The notes under the pieces were generated by a model. The model saw nothing but the letters and a program-made list of their open reading frames with translations, had not been told where the DNA came from and searched no databases. This document shows positions 34,235-44,725 of a DNA stretch of 64,000 nt, piece by piece; the stretch's first letter is position 1; every line of letters begins with the position of its first letter. The stretch spans positions 42,288,120-42,352,119 of the forward strand of contig NC_133776.1 in assembly GCF_003597395.2 (NCBI RefSeq). Reading direction: 5' to 3'. A program made the position numbers and the translations under genes. The DNA comes from Chelonoidis abingdonii (lineage: Eukaryota > Chordata > Testudines > Testudinidae).

Positions 34235-35262
34235 TGGAAGGTACATAGCTAATACAAGGTGTTCTTATTGTAATAGTTTCATCATTGACTGTGCTTAAAA
34301 TACTCAAAAACATCAATCAGTATCCTTTTCACTAGAAAGAAATGTATAATTTAACTGGGATTGACAATTGTCCCTTCATCTTTGTAAGTAGTATAACCAT
34401 GAATTAAGCCATCCGGACTAAGAACTCTATCATCCCATGTAGGCACAGCCCTCTGCTGCATTCCCAAGGGAGTGCCAAAATCAATTCTGTTTCAGGAGGC
34501 TCTGTGTGGGATGTAAAGGCCCACACTATCTGCCACAGAAAGACGTTGGCAGATCAGTAGGTAGCAGCCTTCCCTCTGAGCTAGCACCAAATCAATAAAC
34601 CAAGTCTGACTGTCAAGTCAGGCACTACCATAGCATATTTAATGTAGCTAAGCATTCCGTACAAAAAGTTTATTACCAACTATAAGAAGTGTAGGATGGC
34701 AACTGGACACAAAAAACTGCCCTTAAATTCCAAGGCCTAAAGGAATTTCTCTGCACTTCATAGACAAGTTCTTGGCACACATGAAGGATTATGGATCCCC
34801 TCAAACTGTTAGAGGCAATAAACTCTGGTTCATATTTGAGTTTTGTGAACCATGGTTTAATTTGTTGCTGATGAGGAAAATTGTAGCTGGCAGGCAAAAG
34901 GAAGTAAGGCTAACACCATCTAAATTTGTGCTGATTATCCCCTTTTGGTTGTAGGTAAACTTTTTTAAACCGCAGTTCCTGCAGGCAACTAAGGCTAACA
35001 GCTGCCTTTCCACAGTAAGTGCAAGTCTCTTGTGGAAGTCTACTGGATAGCGATCCTTTAGAAAACTTGCTATTAAGTTACAGATTAAGAAAGAAAAAGT
35101 GGATAGGATAAAAAACACATTAAAAAAAAAGTAGGTAGACTCTTTGTGGCAACGAAGTCCAGTAGATTGCAGTATAGTCTCCCCATGTAAAAAATGTTGA
35201 CGGCCCACTCTTGTATTTCAAAGTTAGACTAGACAAAGTACTAGAGAACACTGTTTATTTGT
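34235..35262. other. AT-rich unassigned DNA with a 135-codon minus-strand frame
   Basis: The frame at 34801-35208 has a hydrophobic segment (FFFNVFFILSTFSFLICNLI) but no family I recognise. In AT-rich intergenic DNA a frame this long can occur by chance or inside an unrecognised repeat, so it is not called as a gene. Confidence 0.35.
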
Positions 35263-35264
35263 AA

Positions 35265-35545
35265 TATGGTAGTGCTTAAGGCCTCAACTGAGCTAGGTGC
35301 TGTGCAAACACATAGTGAGGAAGAGTCCCTGCCCTGGAGAGTTTACAATCTAAAGAGACAAGACAAAGGATGGGAGAAAATAAAGTATTACAGCCTCATT
35401 TTAAAGGCGGTGAACAGAAGCCAAGAGAGAGAGAGAAGGGAAATGAAGTGACTTTCCCAAGGTCACACAGGAAATGTGAAGCACAGCTGATAATTCCATC
35501 CTGACCTCTTGACACAAATTCCAGTGCTTTAACCACACAATAATT
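35265..35545 (-). mobile_element. MIR-type SINE
   Basis: Contains 'gaagtgactttcccaaggtc' followed by 'acacagg', the complement of the MIR core (GTGTGACCTTGGGCAAGT type), preceded by 'agtccctgccctggagagtt'. Diverged copy without an intact tRNA-related promoter. Confidence 0.65.
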
Positions 35546-36249
35546 CTTGGGGAAAATCCCGTGTTGGCAGAGTTATGGATAAGATGAATTAGGAGGTCCT
35601 ATGCCTATGTTCTCCAAATTTGTGTGGTAAAATATTCTAAAAATACTAAAAAAGGGAACAAAATTTCAACAGCACTTTAAGTCATCTGCAAAAAAGGAGG
35701 TGATAAGAGTGATGTATAACTAGTAATCTAGAATAATGGAGTAATGATAGATATGAATTGTCTCACATGGAGGACAAAGCTCCTTCCAATTGTGCAAACA
35801 TATAATGGGAGGATGGTTTGACTCCTCTGAAGAACAGAGGGCAAGTCAGGGTACATGCCAAAGGCCAGGGCCATTGCATGATGATTCCCCAATATTGTTC
35901 CTCTGTTCCCAGGCTATGTGGCTCTATTGTATCTTGGCTGTCAGGACTTTCTGCAATAGTAGCTACTAGTGCAGCACCCTCCAGGAATTCCATTGTGCAT
36001 AATGGAGCCTCAGAAAAGGTAGGGTTACCAGTAGGTATCGGAGGGACAATGCACATTTGCCCCAGCTCACCTCTCCCCATATCATGCATCTTAGACCAAG
36101 GGTCGGATGAGGGGAAGGGTGAGTGTTCCTGAGGTGGCCAATTCCACAAACCCAGATGGGATGGCTGGTATCCATACAGAGGGTCCCTTCTGCATACCAG
36201 GTCTATGGGGAATTTAACCCCTCTCCCTAAAATTTAGTATGTTTGTAGA
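35546..36249. other. Unassigned DNA
   Basis: Two overlapping opposite-strand frames (35763-36149 and 35818-36132) lack any recognised motif. Confidence 0.35.
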
Positions 36250-36650
36250 TGTTTCCAACTCCTCTCCAAGCACTTTCAGAACAATTAACAGTTCCTACCA
36301 CCCTGTGAGATAGGTGTTATTAAGCCCTCTCTTATAGATGAGGAATGTTAATCAGCAATAACTCCACTGCCTTCACTCAGGATACATTTACACAAGCTGA
36401 GGATCTGGCCCTAGAAAACCAGAGAGAGAAGTTAAGTCTGATTTTCTGAAGTGCTGAACACTCGCATCTCAAGCTTGATCTTCAGATAGCTGAAATTAAG
36501 AGAAGCTGCAGATGCTCAGCAACTCTGAAAAAACTCAGGACCATTCAAGTGACTTGCCAAAAGTTACACAGGCATCTGCGCCAGAGCCTGGACCAGAATC
36601 CAGATCTCAGGCATGTGTTTTGACCACAAGACAATACTTCCTGCTCCTCC
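36250..36650 (-). mobile_element. MIR-type SINE interrupted by small MITEs
   Basis: The MIR-like parts 36253-36350 ('taccaccctgtgagataggt', 'ttatagatgaggaa') and 36546-36650 ('caagtgacttgccaaaagtt') belong together. Between them lie two palindromic-MITE remnants (about 36352-36412 and 36436-36543), the second with 'tctgattttctgaagtgctg' against 'cagatgctcagcaactctga'. The MITEs therefore look younger than the SINE. Confidence 0.55.
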
Positions 36651-38520
36651 ACTGCTTTATACAGTGACTTGCAAGCAATTTGTTACTTCCAGCTTTTAAA
36701 GAACACCATCCGCAGTGTGCCAAATGTGCACACATGGCACTGCAGGATTTACAATGGCTTCAGAGCAATCTGCACAGTCAGCATTCCATTCCATAATTAT
36801 GCTTTCCTGTGAAATTGCTCCTTTTAGCAAGTGTTTCAGCAAATTGTAGCAGTACAATTACCATATATTGATAAAACCATGATTTTCATACAAGGCATAT
36901 ATTAGTTTTAACTGTTTCCAATTTTTGTTTATTTTGTAACTACAGCCAATATATTTGCTTGATTTATATAATTTTTCCAAACACTAGCCCTTTGCCCACA
37001 GGGCTGACAGCACATACAATTGTAACCCACACACCTAGTTTTTCCAGTTGTCCCCAATGGGTTTCTGTGTTTTATTTCTCCCCGTTAGTGAATGTGTCCT
37101 TCTTTAAATCCCTCTCAGATACCTTTTTCTCTTGTGTTTACTGGGCGTTGATCATTTCTGGTCAAAACAGTTCTGTCTCTGATTTCCAGCCAGCCTATGG
37201 AAGCAAAGCTAATAGTTCTCACACTGTCCCTTAGCTCCTCTTGGGTCCCTGTCAGCAGTCATCTTTCTCAAGCCATTTTTCTTTCCACCTGTATTCCAGA
37301 CAGATCCACATCAAGTTAAACCAGTATATTCATAGAGTAAACACCATCCCAAATAATCAGACCAACATACAACTAATCATAAAATTACAGGGCAGCCCCA
37401 TATGCAAGAGCTGCATCTAGAAGTCACCCAACCTAGCTGCACTAAATGCATCCTGACTGTAACCTCAGCGATGATAAAAAGAGTTGATAGGGCACACCGA
37501 ACACGGTGCCCTCAACCACAATATTGTGAAGGTAGGAGCATGTTGATGGGGCAGCATGGAGAAGTTTAGATTTCTGCCATCTGTGCTCTACAGCTCCTGG
37601 AACTAAATAAGGGAGCTCAATTCTGTCAATCCAGTATCTTGCACAAGTACTACATGAATTTAATATTTTTAAAAATATATATATTACATTTAGAACTAAA
37701 CTGTTTGACTTATTGTTAACTGATGCATCACTAACATTAAGATTAAATTTTCAATCTGAGGTGTAAAGACTTCGTTAGAGATAGTAAAATAATGAGTAGT
37801 CTTTCACTTTAAAAGTTAAACATGGTTAGCATGCTTAGACAGCTGGTGTGCTATTTATCACAATCACCACTTTGTTACCTTGTTCCTTCCTCCTTCCTCT
37901 GTTGCATCCATCCATTTCCACAGCTTATACTTAAGGTTGTAAGAGAAGGTACCTGCTCCAAAGAACTTGGTGATGTGTTTGACAGTGCCAATCACAACAA
38001 GACAGGGGCCTTTAGGCACTAGAACAATAAATTACTATAATTGTAACAGTGTAAGAGATTTAGAGAGAGATTTCTCACTGAAAGCAAAGAACAATTTCCC
38101 CTAGTTGAAGGAATTAATCACTGGATGTCAGATTTCAGGTAAATTAAAGTAGAACACCTTTTAAAATGAAAGAAAAGTGACAGAAAAAATACATTATAAG
38201 TGTGTTTAAGTCTGCTGAGCTGGAAATTACTTTTGAGGGAAGGCAAGGTGGGTGAGGGAAAGGATGGTTTGCAATTACAGCTAAAATCACCCCCTTTTCC
38301 TCGCCTCCCCCCCCACAAAAAATAGACAGGTTTTATAATTAAGTTGTGGTGATTTAAGCTAATTATTTAATACATAAATGCTTTTCAGTCAAGATAAATG
38401 GAGAAGTCCATATTTCTGGCTGTGCTATATTTTCAAGATATTTGTAGATATACAAAGACTTGTCCTGTTTTTATTCAGAAGGCCAGCTTGGCAATGGGAA
38501 GGACCAGAGGTATATACAGA
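36651..38520. other. AT-rich unassigned DNA
   Basis: No gene or repeat supported. Pyrimidine patch at 38288-38314. Confidence 0.35.
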
Positions 38521-38539
38521 AATTTAACTTTTACTTCCT

Positions 38540-38740
38540 TTTTTGGGGCACGGGTGGCACATTCTGTGCCCCTCCCACTCTAGCCCCAGGAGAAGCTCAC
38601 TCTTCCCTCCCCCTGCCCCGGCAGGAGCTCGCTCTTCCTTCTCCCACCACTGTGGCCCTGGGGCTGGAGGAGTTCTGTATTCCCAACAATTATAGGGGTC
38701 CTGTGCCCCTGCTTGTCCCCACTTTTGCAACCCCTGGGGA
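38540..38740. repeat. GC-rich repeat-like block
   Basis: 'gccccaggagaagctcactc' and 'gccccggcaggagctcgctc' repeat one unit about 45 bases apart, in otherwise AT-rich DNA. Probably part of an old hAT-type repeat. The overlapping short frames are not genes. Confidence 0.4.
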
Positions 38741-39792
38741 AGGACTATGGGCAGTTCTCAGTTGGTTAGCACCTGAGCTAGGACTTCTTGAAAAATGTCC
38801 TTACACTGATTTTCTGCATAGTCTAACAGATCCAGTAGGGGACAGCTAAATCCTGTCAGCATTCTCAGGTAGATGTGGCAATTTACTGACTACTCCTAAT
38901 GGTTCAACCTTTCCCCCCAGGCCAATCTGTTTTTATATTGGATGTTCCTTTTAAATGAGGGTGGCATGGGTATCAGTGAGGCAAACATGCTGATGGCTTT
39001 TGGAGAAGGACTAGACTGCAGGCTCCCCCAGATTTTTGAGGTAAATTATTGATACTGGTGTCAGTCCTAGCAAGCAAATGGGCTTAACTCACTTTATAAA
39101 AACATCACGAGAATTGGCAATAGCAACTCAGGGACGGGGCGCTACACTTTATTTATTTTAAATTGACTAGCTTCCAAGTTGAGAATGTTTTTTTAAATGC
39201 CAACAAACTTTACTGTCTTCTTATTTCAATTATTACCATGAAAATACTACTACAGATAGGGAACTTCATCCTCCCTCCTCCCATATGCCAATCTTTGATT
39301 TTCTGCCTTTTAAAGTTATTGCAGTAGTTGAAATTTCGTTATAATAAAAAACTAACTGGATTCTCTATGAACTAATAAGAGTATTTTTTATATTTGAGAA
39401 CATTTTGCTTTCTTTTTGCTTCCCACATAATGCATATTTCATAAAATATTTTCTATTAAAAACATTACTATTGTAAACGTCATAAAAATAAAGCAGCCCT
39501 CTGTAATTTATAACTGCAATTTCACATGACATCTGCATGTTTTTAATGATGGTTATTTTGAGATAGAACAAACAGACAGAGATGTTTTCCCCTTAAGGAT
39601 TACATCATTATAAGCCTTAGGGGACATATATACCAGATAGCTAGGAAGTTCTAGAACCACTTATGATATCTATATACATGAAGGGAAGTCAATATGCTAC
39701 AAAACAACAAATCAGTGGTTTCTCAGGCCATCATAAGGCAGTATATACACACACACACACACACATATATGATTAGCAGCAAAGAAAAGGTC
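38741..39792. other. AT-rich unassigned DNA
   Basis: No gene or repeat supported apart from the (AC)n tract noted separately. Confidence 0.35.
39743..39765. repeat. (AC)n microsatellite
   Basis: About eleven AC units followed by a short AT run. Likely polymorphic. Confidence 0.85.
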
Positions 39793-40110
39793 ACTAGTGG
39801 TTAGTGCTCTAGCCTGGGACTTGAGATACATAGGTTGAATTTTCTGCTCCACCACAGATGCCCAGTGTAATTGTGGGAATATCATTTAGAGCCAGATTTT
39901 TAAAGGCATTTAGGAACCTAGTGGGATTTTCCAATCTGCATCTTTAGGTGCCTAAATACCATTCAAAATCTAGCCTTTAGTCTTCACACCTCAGAGCTCC
40001 ATGATACAGAAGGAGATAATTGCAGGTCTCTAAAATCACAGGAGTATTGGGATGATAAATAAGACTATGAAGTGCTCCCACTCTGATAAAGGGGGCCATA
40101 AATATATTTA
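39793..40110 (+). mobile_element. MIR-type (CORE-SINE) element with nested MITE
   Basis: The tRNA-derived head is visible as 'tagtggttagtgctctagcc' and 'ataggttgaattttctgctc'. The body ends 'aagggggccataaatatatt'. A palindromic MITE at about 39890-39977 splits it: left 'gccagatttttaaaggcatt' with 'tagg', right 'cctaaataccattcaaaatc' with 'tagcc'. TTAG is present on both sides. Confidence 0.65.
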
Positions 40111-41179
40111 AGATACACAGTAAAAGTCCAATGCCAGAAAAATGCTAAACAAAAGTCACACACATCAGCCTAGTTTCTGTTCAAAGGAATGTTCATAGTT
40201 AAACATCTTCATTATATGAAAGTTTATAGCTCTGTTATATAAAAAGGATCATTGCTCAAATCTGTGTAGCAAGGTTAAATTAAGACACATGAATTTTGCC
40301 TTCCCAATGGGTTTCCTGTGCCAGCAACTCTTCCTTAAGAAAAACTGGACCTAACAAATTACAACAAAACACTATAAAACACACTGTTCTACAAGAAAGT
40401 GCATCTTTAGACAGTAAGCAGATTTTTGTATGTGGGGAGACATAATTACATTTAGAGGACATACCATAGACTAGCTAATGAGAAAGTGATTAATTTCCCT
40501 CAGACACCACACACAAACAGGTGATCATTGAAAATGTTACCAAATTAGATGGGCAGTAGATTGTGTGTCAGAGAGACAATCTCACCCATACAACATCCTC
40601 AGGGGAAATATCGTGCCCCCATAATAGGCATGTAGATGGGACCTTCTGAACAGAAATCTTTCCATTTAATGTAGAGATGGGGTCAGCCATCTCTACAATA
40701 ACATTCCTGGTCCCTCTCAGATAGAGCAGTCGAAGGAGTTGTGATTCATGTGGGTGTGTTTGGGATGGTAGTACAGTCAGGAACTGGATGGGGGAATCAG
40801 CACTGGCTAGATACCCACCAGAGATTTAGGAAAATTAGTACAACTCCAAGCTGTAGTATCCATACTATGGAACTTCAGCCACAATGAGGAATTTTCTTTA
40901 AAGGGTGGACAAGAAAGGATACATGGAACATCGGGGCTCCTGAGGAACCAGGCCACCAGGCAGATACTCCTAATAATTGAGGGAATCTGTGGGAGTAATT
41001 GTTTAACTTTCTGGAAATCCATTGTGCTTGGCACCTCATACACAGGAAGTAGAGAGGCCCTGACTCAAAGAGATCACTGTCTAATTAAAAACAAGCTGCA
41101 ACAAGAGGTTCTAAAGTTGGTGGGATGAGGGAAGTAGAGCCAAGCTAAGTAATAGGGAAGCAAGAAGAATGTAAATAAA
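40111..41179. other. Unassigned DNA
   Basis: No gene or repeat supported. Confidence 0.35.
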
Positions 41180-41672
41180 AATTGGAGAGGGTTCAGAAAT
41201 GAGCCATGAGAAAGAGAAAAGGATTAGAAAACATGCCTTGTAATGAGAGACTCCAGGAATGGCGTCTGTTTAGTTTAACAAACAGAAGGTTAAGAGGTGA
41301 CTTGATCATAGTCTACAAGTCCCTACAAGGGAAACAAATATTTGATTATTGGAACTTCAGTCCACCAGACAAAAAGGTATAACAAGCGTCAATAGCTGGA
41401 AATTGAATCTAGACAAGCCACAAAATTTTTATTTTTTAAATCCAAACAGTGAGGAACTTTTTAAACCTAATCATTGGAACATCTTACCTATTGCTGTGGT
41501 GAATTCTCCATCACTGGAGATAGAAAAACATCAACTCTTGATTTAACAAAAAGATAGATATACCCTGGTTCCAACAGGAATTACTCCAAGGAAGTCCTAT
41601 CTGTTGTTTTATACTAGAGTTCTGAGCACTTGATCACAATAGTCCCTTCTGGCCCTATAATCTCTGAAATGG
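41180..41672 (+). mobile_element. CR1 LINE 3' part
   Basis: In order: 'ttggagagggttcagaaatg', 'aggttaagaggtgacttgat', 'ggtgaattctccatcactgg', 'gatcacaatagtcccttctg' and the end 'ggccctataatctctgaaat'. This is the CR1 ORF2 C-terminus and 3' UTR, 5'-truncated and shifted by small indels. Confidence 0.9.
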
Positions 41673-42108
41673 GTATAATTAACAGGTTTCAAGTCCACAT
41701 TTTCATTTAATATGTAATTAAAGAAAAAATATTATAGCTAGACAAAATTGCCTAATGGCCAGCTGCCTAGGCAAGCTTTGAGGTAGAGCCTTGGCTCATT
41801 CTACAGGGAGAGAGAGACAAGGTCAAATCCTTGACCCAATAGAAGGAAAAGGAAGAAAAGATGGGAAGGGATCTTTGTGCTGTGTTCCTCCCCCTTATCA
41901 CATTCCTGTTGTTTTTCCCCAGGGGGGACAGAGTCACCTCTAACGCTCACACACAGCTCAGCTACAAAGACAGAGCTACAGAAGCTAGGTTTTCAGGCAA
42001 GTTAATAATCTTAGCCAATTTACAAAAGGATTAACACATTGTATTAAAGCCAAGAAAATGTGGCTTTACTTCTTCCATTGCTGAAATAGTTAAAAGACAT
42101 TCTAGTTC
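41673..42108. other. Unassigned DNA
   Basis: No feature recognised. Confidence 0.35.
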
Positions 42109-42670
42109 AAGGGTGTAAACGGGTTCGGACTCACCACCCGCGGCGCCTCCTGTTGGTGACTTCGGGAATTAGCTCGATTCCAGTGGAGCGCCCCCTCCTG
42201 GTGGTGTCCCGTCCATTGTTCTGCCCTCTGCTGCTGTCGCTGGACCCGCATTGCTCCCTGCTCGGCGGCGTCCTCTTTGAGGTCACTGCCCTCCGGCAGT
42301 GTTCCTTAGTCCTTCGGGACCCACTTCCGGGGATCAGTGATCAGCAGTCCTCCACTCCAGCCACCATGTGCAACCACACACCCCAAAGTCTAATCCCTCT
42401 TGTCAGGGATTGGGCGTAGTCTATAATGGCCGCTCCCTACGGCCAATGGCTGGGTGTACTGCAAGGAAGAAGGGGGGGACCCAGGCCTGCCCTCTACTCT
42501 GGGTCCCGGCCCAGGGATCCTCGGGCGTCAGCCTCGCTGTCCTCTTTCTTTCCCCTCCTCTGTCTGTTCCCCTGGGCCGCTTCCCCTACGGACCCTTGCA
42601 CCCGCTAGGCCCTTCCCTTCAGGGCCTGCAGCCTGGCGGCTATGGGCTAGAGCCTTCTAGCCTCCCTGAG

Positions 42671-42717
42671 CATGCCATGCCATGCCATGCCATGCCCTGC
42701 CCTGCCCTGCCCTGCCC
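42671..42717. repeat. (CATGC)n-(CCTGC)n pentanucleotide repeat
   Basis: About nine five-base units, the first half CATGC and the second half CCTGC, inside the solo LTR. Confidence 0.9.
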
Positions 42718-42798
42718 GCAGTGCTAGTCTCCCCCTTGGAGACTGACCTTCTCCTGTCAAAGGCCTGGGACAGACAGACTGCTCCTGCTCTGGACAGC

Positions 42799-42810
42799 CT
42801 TTATATATGG
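42799..42810 (-). promoter_or_regulatory. LTR TATA box
   Basis: CCATATATAAAG on the minus strand, with CCAAT boxes about 45 and 70 bp upstream, a regular U3 core promoter layout. Confidence 0.6.
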
Positions 42811-42961
42811 GTGAGCCTGGCCCTGACTGGTTCCCTCCAATCTGGGCCCTGATTGGCTCCTCATAAGCCCTTTTCTGATTGGCTCCCGGGCTGCACAGGC
42901 TCTCTGGCCTTCCACAGCCCATCCTCCCAGGGAGTGGGGCAGTCCACCCCACTACAAAGGG

Positions 42962-43914
42962 GATTCATGATTTAAAAATACAGTTTGATCCCAGTAATTA
43001 TATGTAATCTATAATTTTGTATTTAATAATTAGCTTGTAACTGCAGTGATAATTAAGCACTTCATTATAGCAGCATGGCATATTTTTAAGAAAGCAGATT
43101 ACCTTCAACATGTTCTGATTAAGACCATACCTGTTGTAATAGGTTGTTTAAAGTGAGAACTGTAACAGGAGGAATAACCAATAAGATCCAATTAAAAAGA
43201 TGTGCAAATATGATTAATATGGCCATTAACATTTGAAGAAACATTATGCGGGAAATATGTCATTAAAATGTATACTTTTTATGTTAGGGAACTTTGTACC
43301 ATGGGCTTTGGATACAAAAGGAATTTAAGTAAAAGGCATCATTTGCTTATCTGTTTAGTCTAAACAGAAGGCAATAGGCCCTCTAGTAAGCAAAAGCCTC
43401 CATCTCACTATAATTAATCTTTTCTTAAGTGATCTCTGTCACGCGGAGCACAGCCAGTTACCTTTGAAAAGCAGCAACCTCATTATTTTATTAGCACCAC
43501 ATTGTGACATTTTACATAACAGCAGAACAGTTAAAACAAATGCTGTAGGGCAAACAGATATATTCTGTTTAAGTGCTGAGGGAATAAAGCATTATTAGAT
43601 TATATTAATTAGATTATATAATTATTATAAAGCATTGGATGTCAGATTAACAGCTGATCTGCAGTATAATTTCTAATTTAAGTAATAAACTTATCAACAA
43701 GATTCATATTTAAACACTCCTACTTTCCTCTATATATATAGAGAGCTGGCTAAAAAATTTTGAGACTTCAATTTTTTTCTTTTTAAAGTTTAACACAGAA
43801 AACTTGTTAAAAGTTAACAGAAATGTCATGAAGAGTTCAAAATTTTAGTCCAACTCTTTGTATTTTTTATTGTTATTTTCACTGCATGAGCACCTAGAGC
43901 TCTCATTTGTAATT
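42962..43914. other. AT-rich unassigned DNA
   Basis: Rich in ATTA/TAAT and 'ccaattaaaaagatgtgcaa'-type segments. No gene or repeat. Discussed as a possible regulatory block. Confidence 0.35.
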
Positions 43915-44116
43915 AGGCCCTGACTGTCCTAGGTACCATACATAACCATGGTGAGGAACTCTAAAGAGCTTGCAGCTAAACAGATGAAAGATAGAGGGGA
44001 AGTAAAGGTAGAGACATGAAGTGACTTACCCAGTATCACATAGCAGCTCAGTGGCAGAGGTAGGACTACAGCCCAGGTTTCCTGACTCCCATCTCAGGGC
44101 CCTAGCCACCTCCTTT
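43915..44116 (-). mobile_element. MIR-type SINE
   Basis: 'gaagtgacttacccagtatc' followed by 'acatagcagctcagtggcag', 'aggtaggactacagcccagg' and 'tcctgactcccatctcaggg' is the complement of a MIR/CORE-SINE. Confidence 0.65.
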
Positions 44117-44320
44117 ATATGCAAAGTTTTATGATTTTACGTATACAAAGAGCCAGACACTTATTTAAAGAAGAAAGCCATTATGAAAGAGCATTGCTTG
44201 CCTTCCACGAACAGCCTACAGCAGCTGAGAGAATAAGTCTGCAACCTTCCATGCACACAGACAGAGCATTCTGAAATTAAACTGAAGAGGCACACAGTGT
44301 CAAAGACACATATGCTACAC

Positions 44321-44717
44321 CAGTGGTTCTCAGCCAGGGGTCTGTGTGCTCCCGGGGGTAATCAGAGGTCTTCTTGGGGTACATCAATTCATTTAGATAT
44401 TTGTCTAGTTTTACGACAGGCTACACAAAAAGCACTAGCAAAGTCAGTACAAACTAAAATTTCATAGACAATGATTTGTTACACTGCTTTGTATACTATA
44501 CACTGAAATATAAGTACAATATTTATATCCCAGTTGATTTATTTTACTATATGGCAAAAATGAAAAGGTATTCAATTTTTCAATGATAGTGAGCTGTGAC
44601 AATTTTGTATTTTTATGTCTGATTTTGTAAGTTAAGTGAGGTGAAACTTGGGGGGTACACAAGACAAATCCAACTTTTGATAAAGGTACAGAAGTTTGGA
44701 AAGGTTTCGAGCCACTG
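44321..44717. mobile_element. hAT-type non-autonomous transposon (397 bp)
   Basis: Left end CAGTGGTTCTCAGCC and right end GGTTTCGAGCCACTG are inverted copies. A perfect 8-bp duplication TGCTACAC flanks it (44313-44320, 44718-44725). No transposase. Confidence 0.9.
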
Positions 44718-44725
44718 TGCTACAC

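Larger units (their letters stand above)
42114..42956 (-). mobile_element. Solo LTR (843 bp), minus orientation, probably Ty3/gypsy
   Basis: TG...CA ends (TGTAAACGGG...CCCACTACA) with a perfect 5-bp duplication AAGGG at 42109-42113 and 42957-42961. The minus strand has two CCAAT boxes (42852-42856, 42878-42882) upstream of TATATAAAGG, which sets orientation. GC-rich, with a pentanucleotide repeat inside. Related to the LTR at 28.4 kb. Confidence 0.85.

Noticed and set aside
42368..42952. GC-rich frames of about 100-119 codons
   Set aside because: Inside the solo LTR, including the pentanucleotide repeat.
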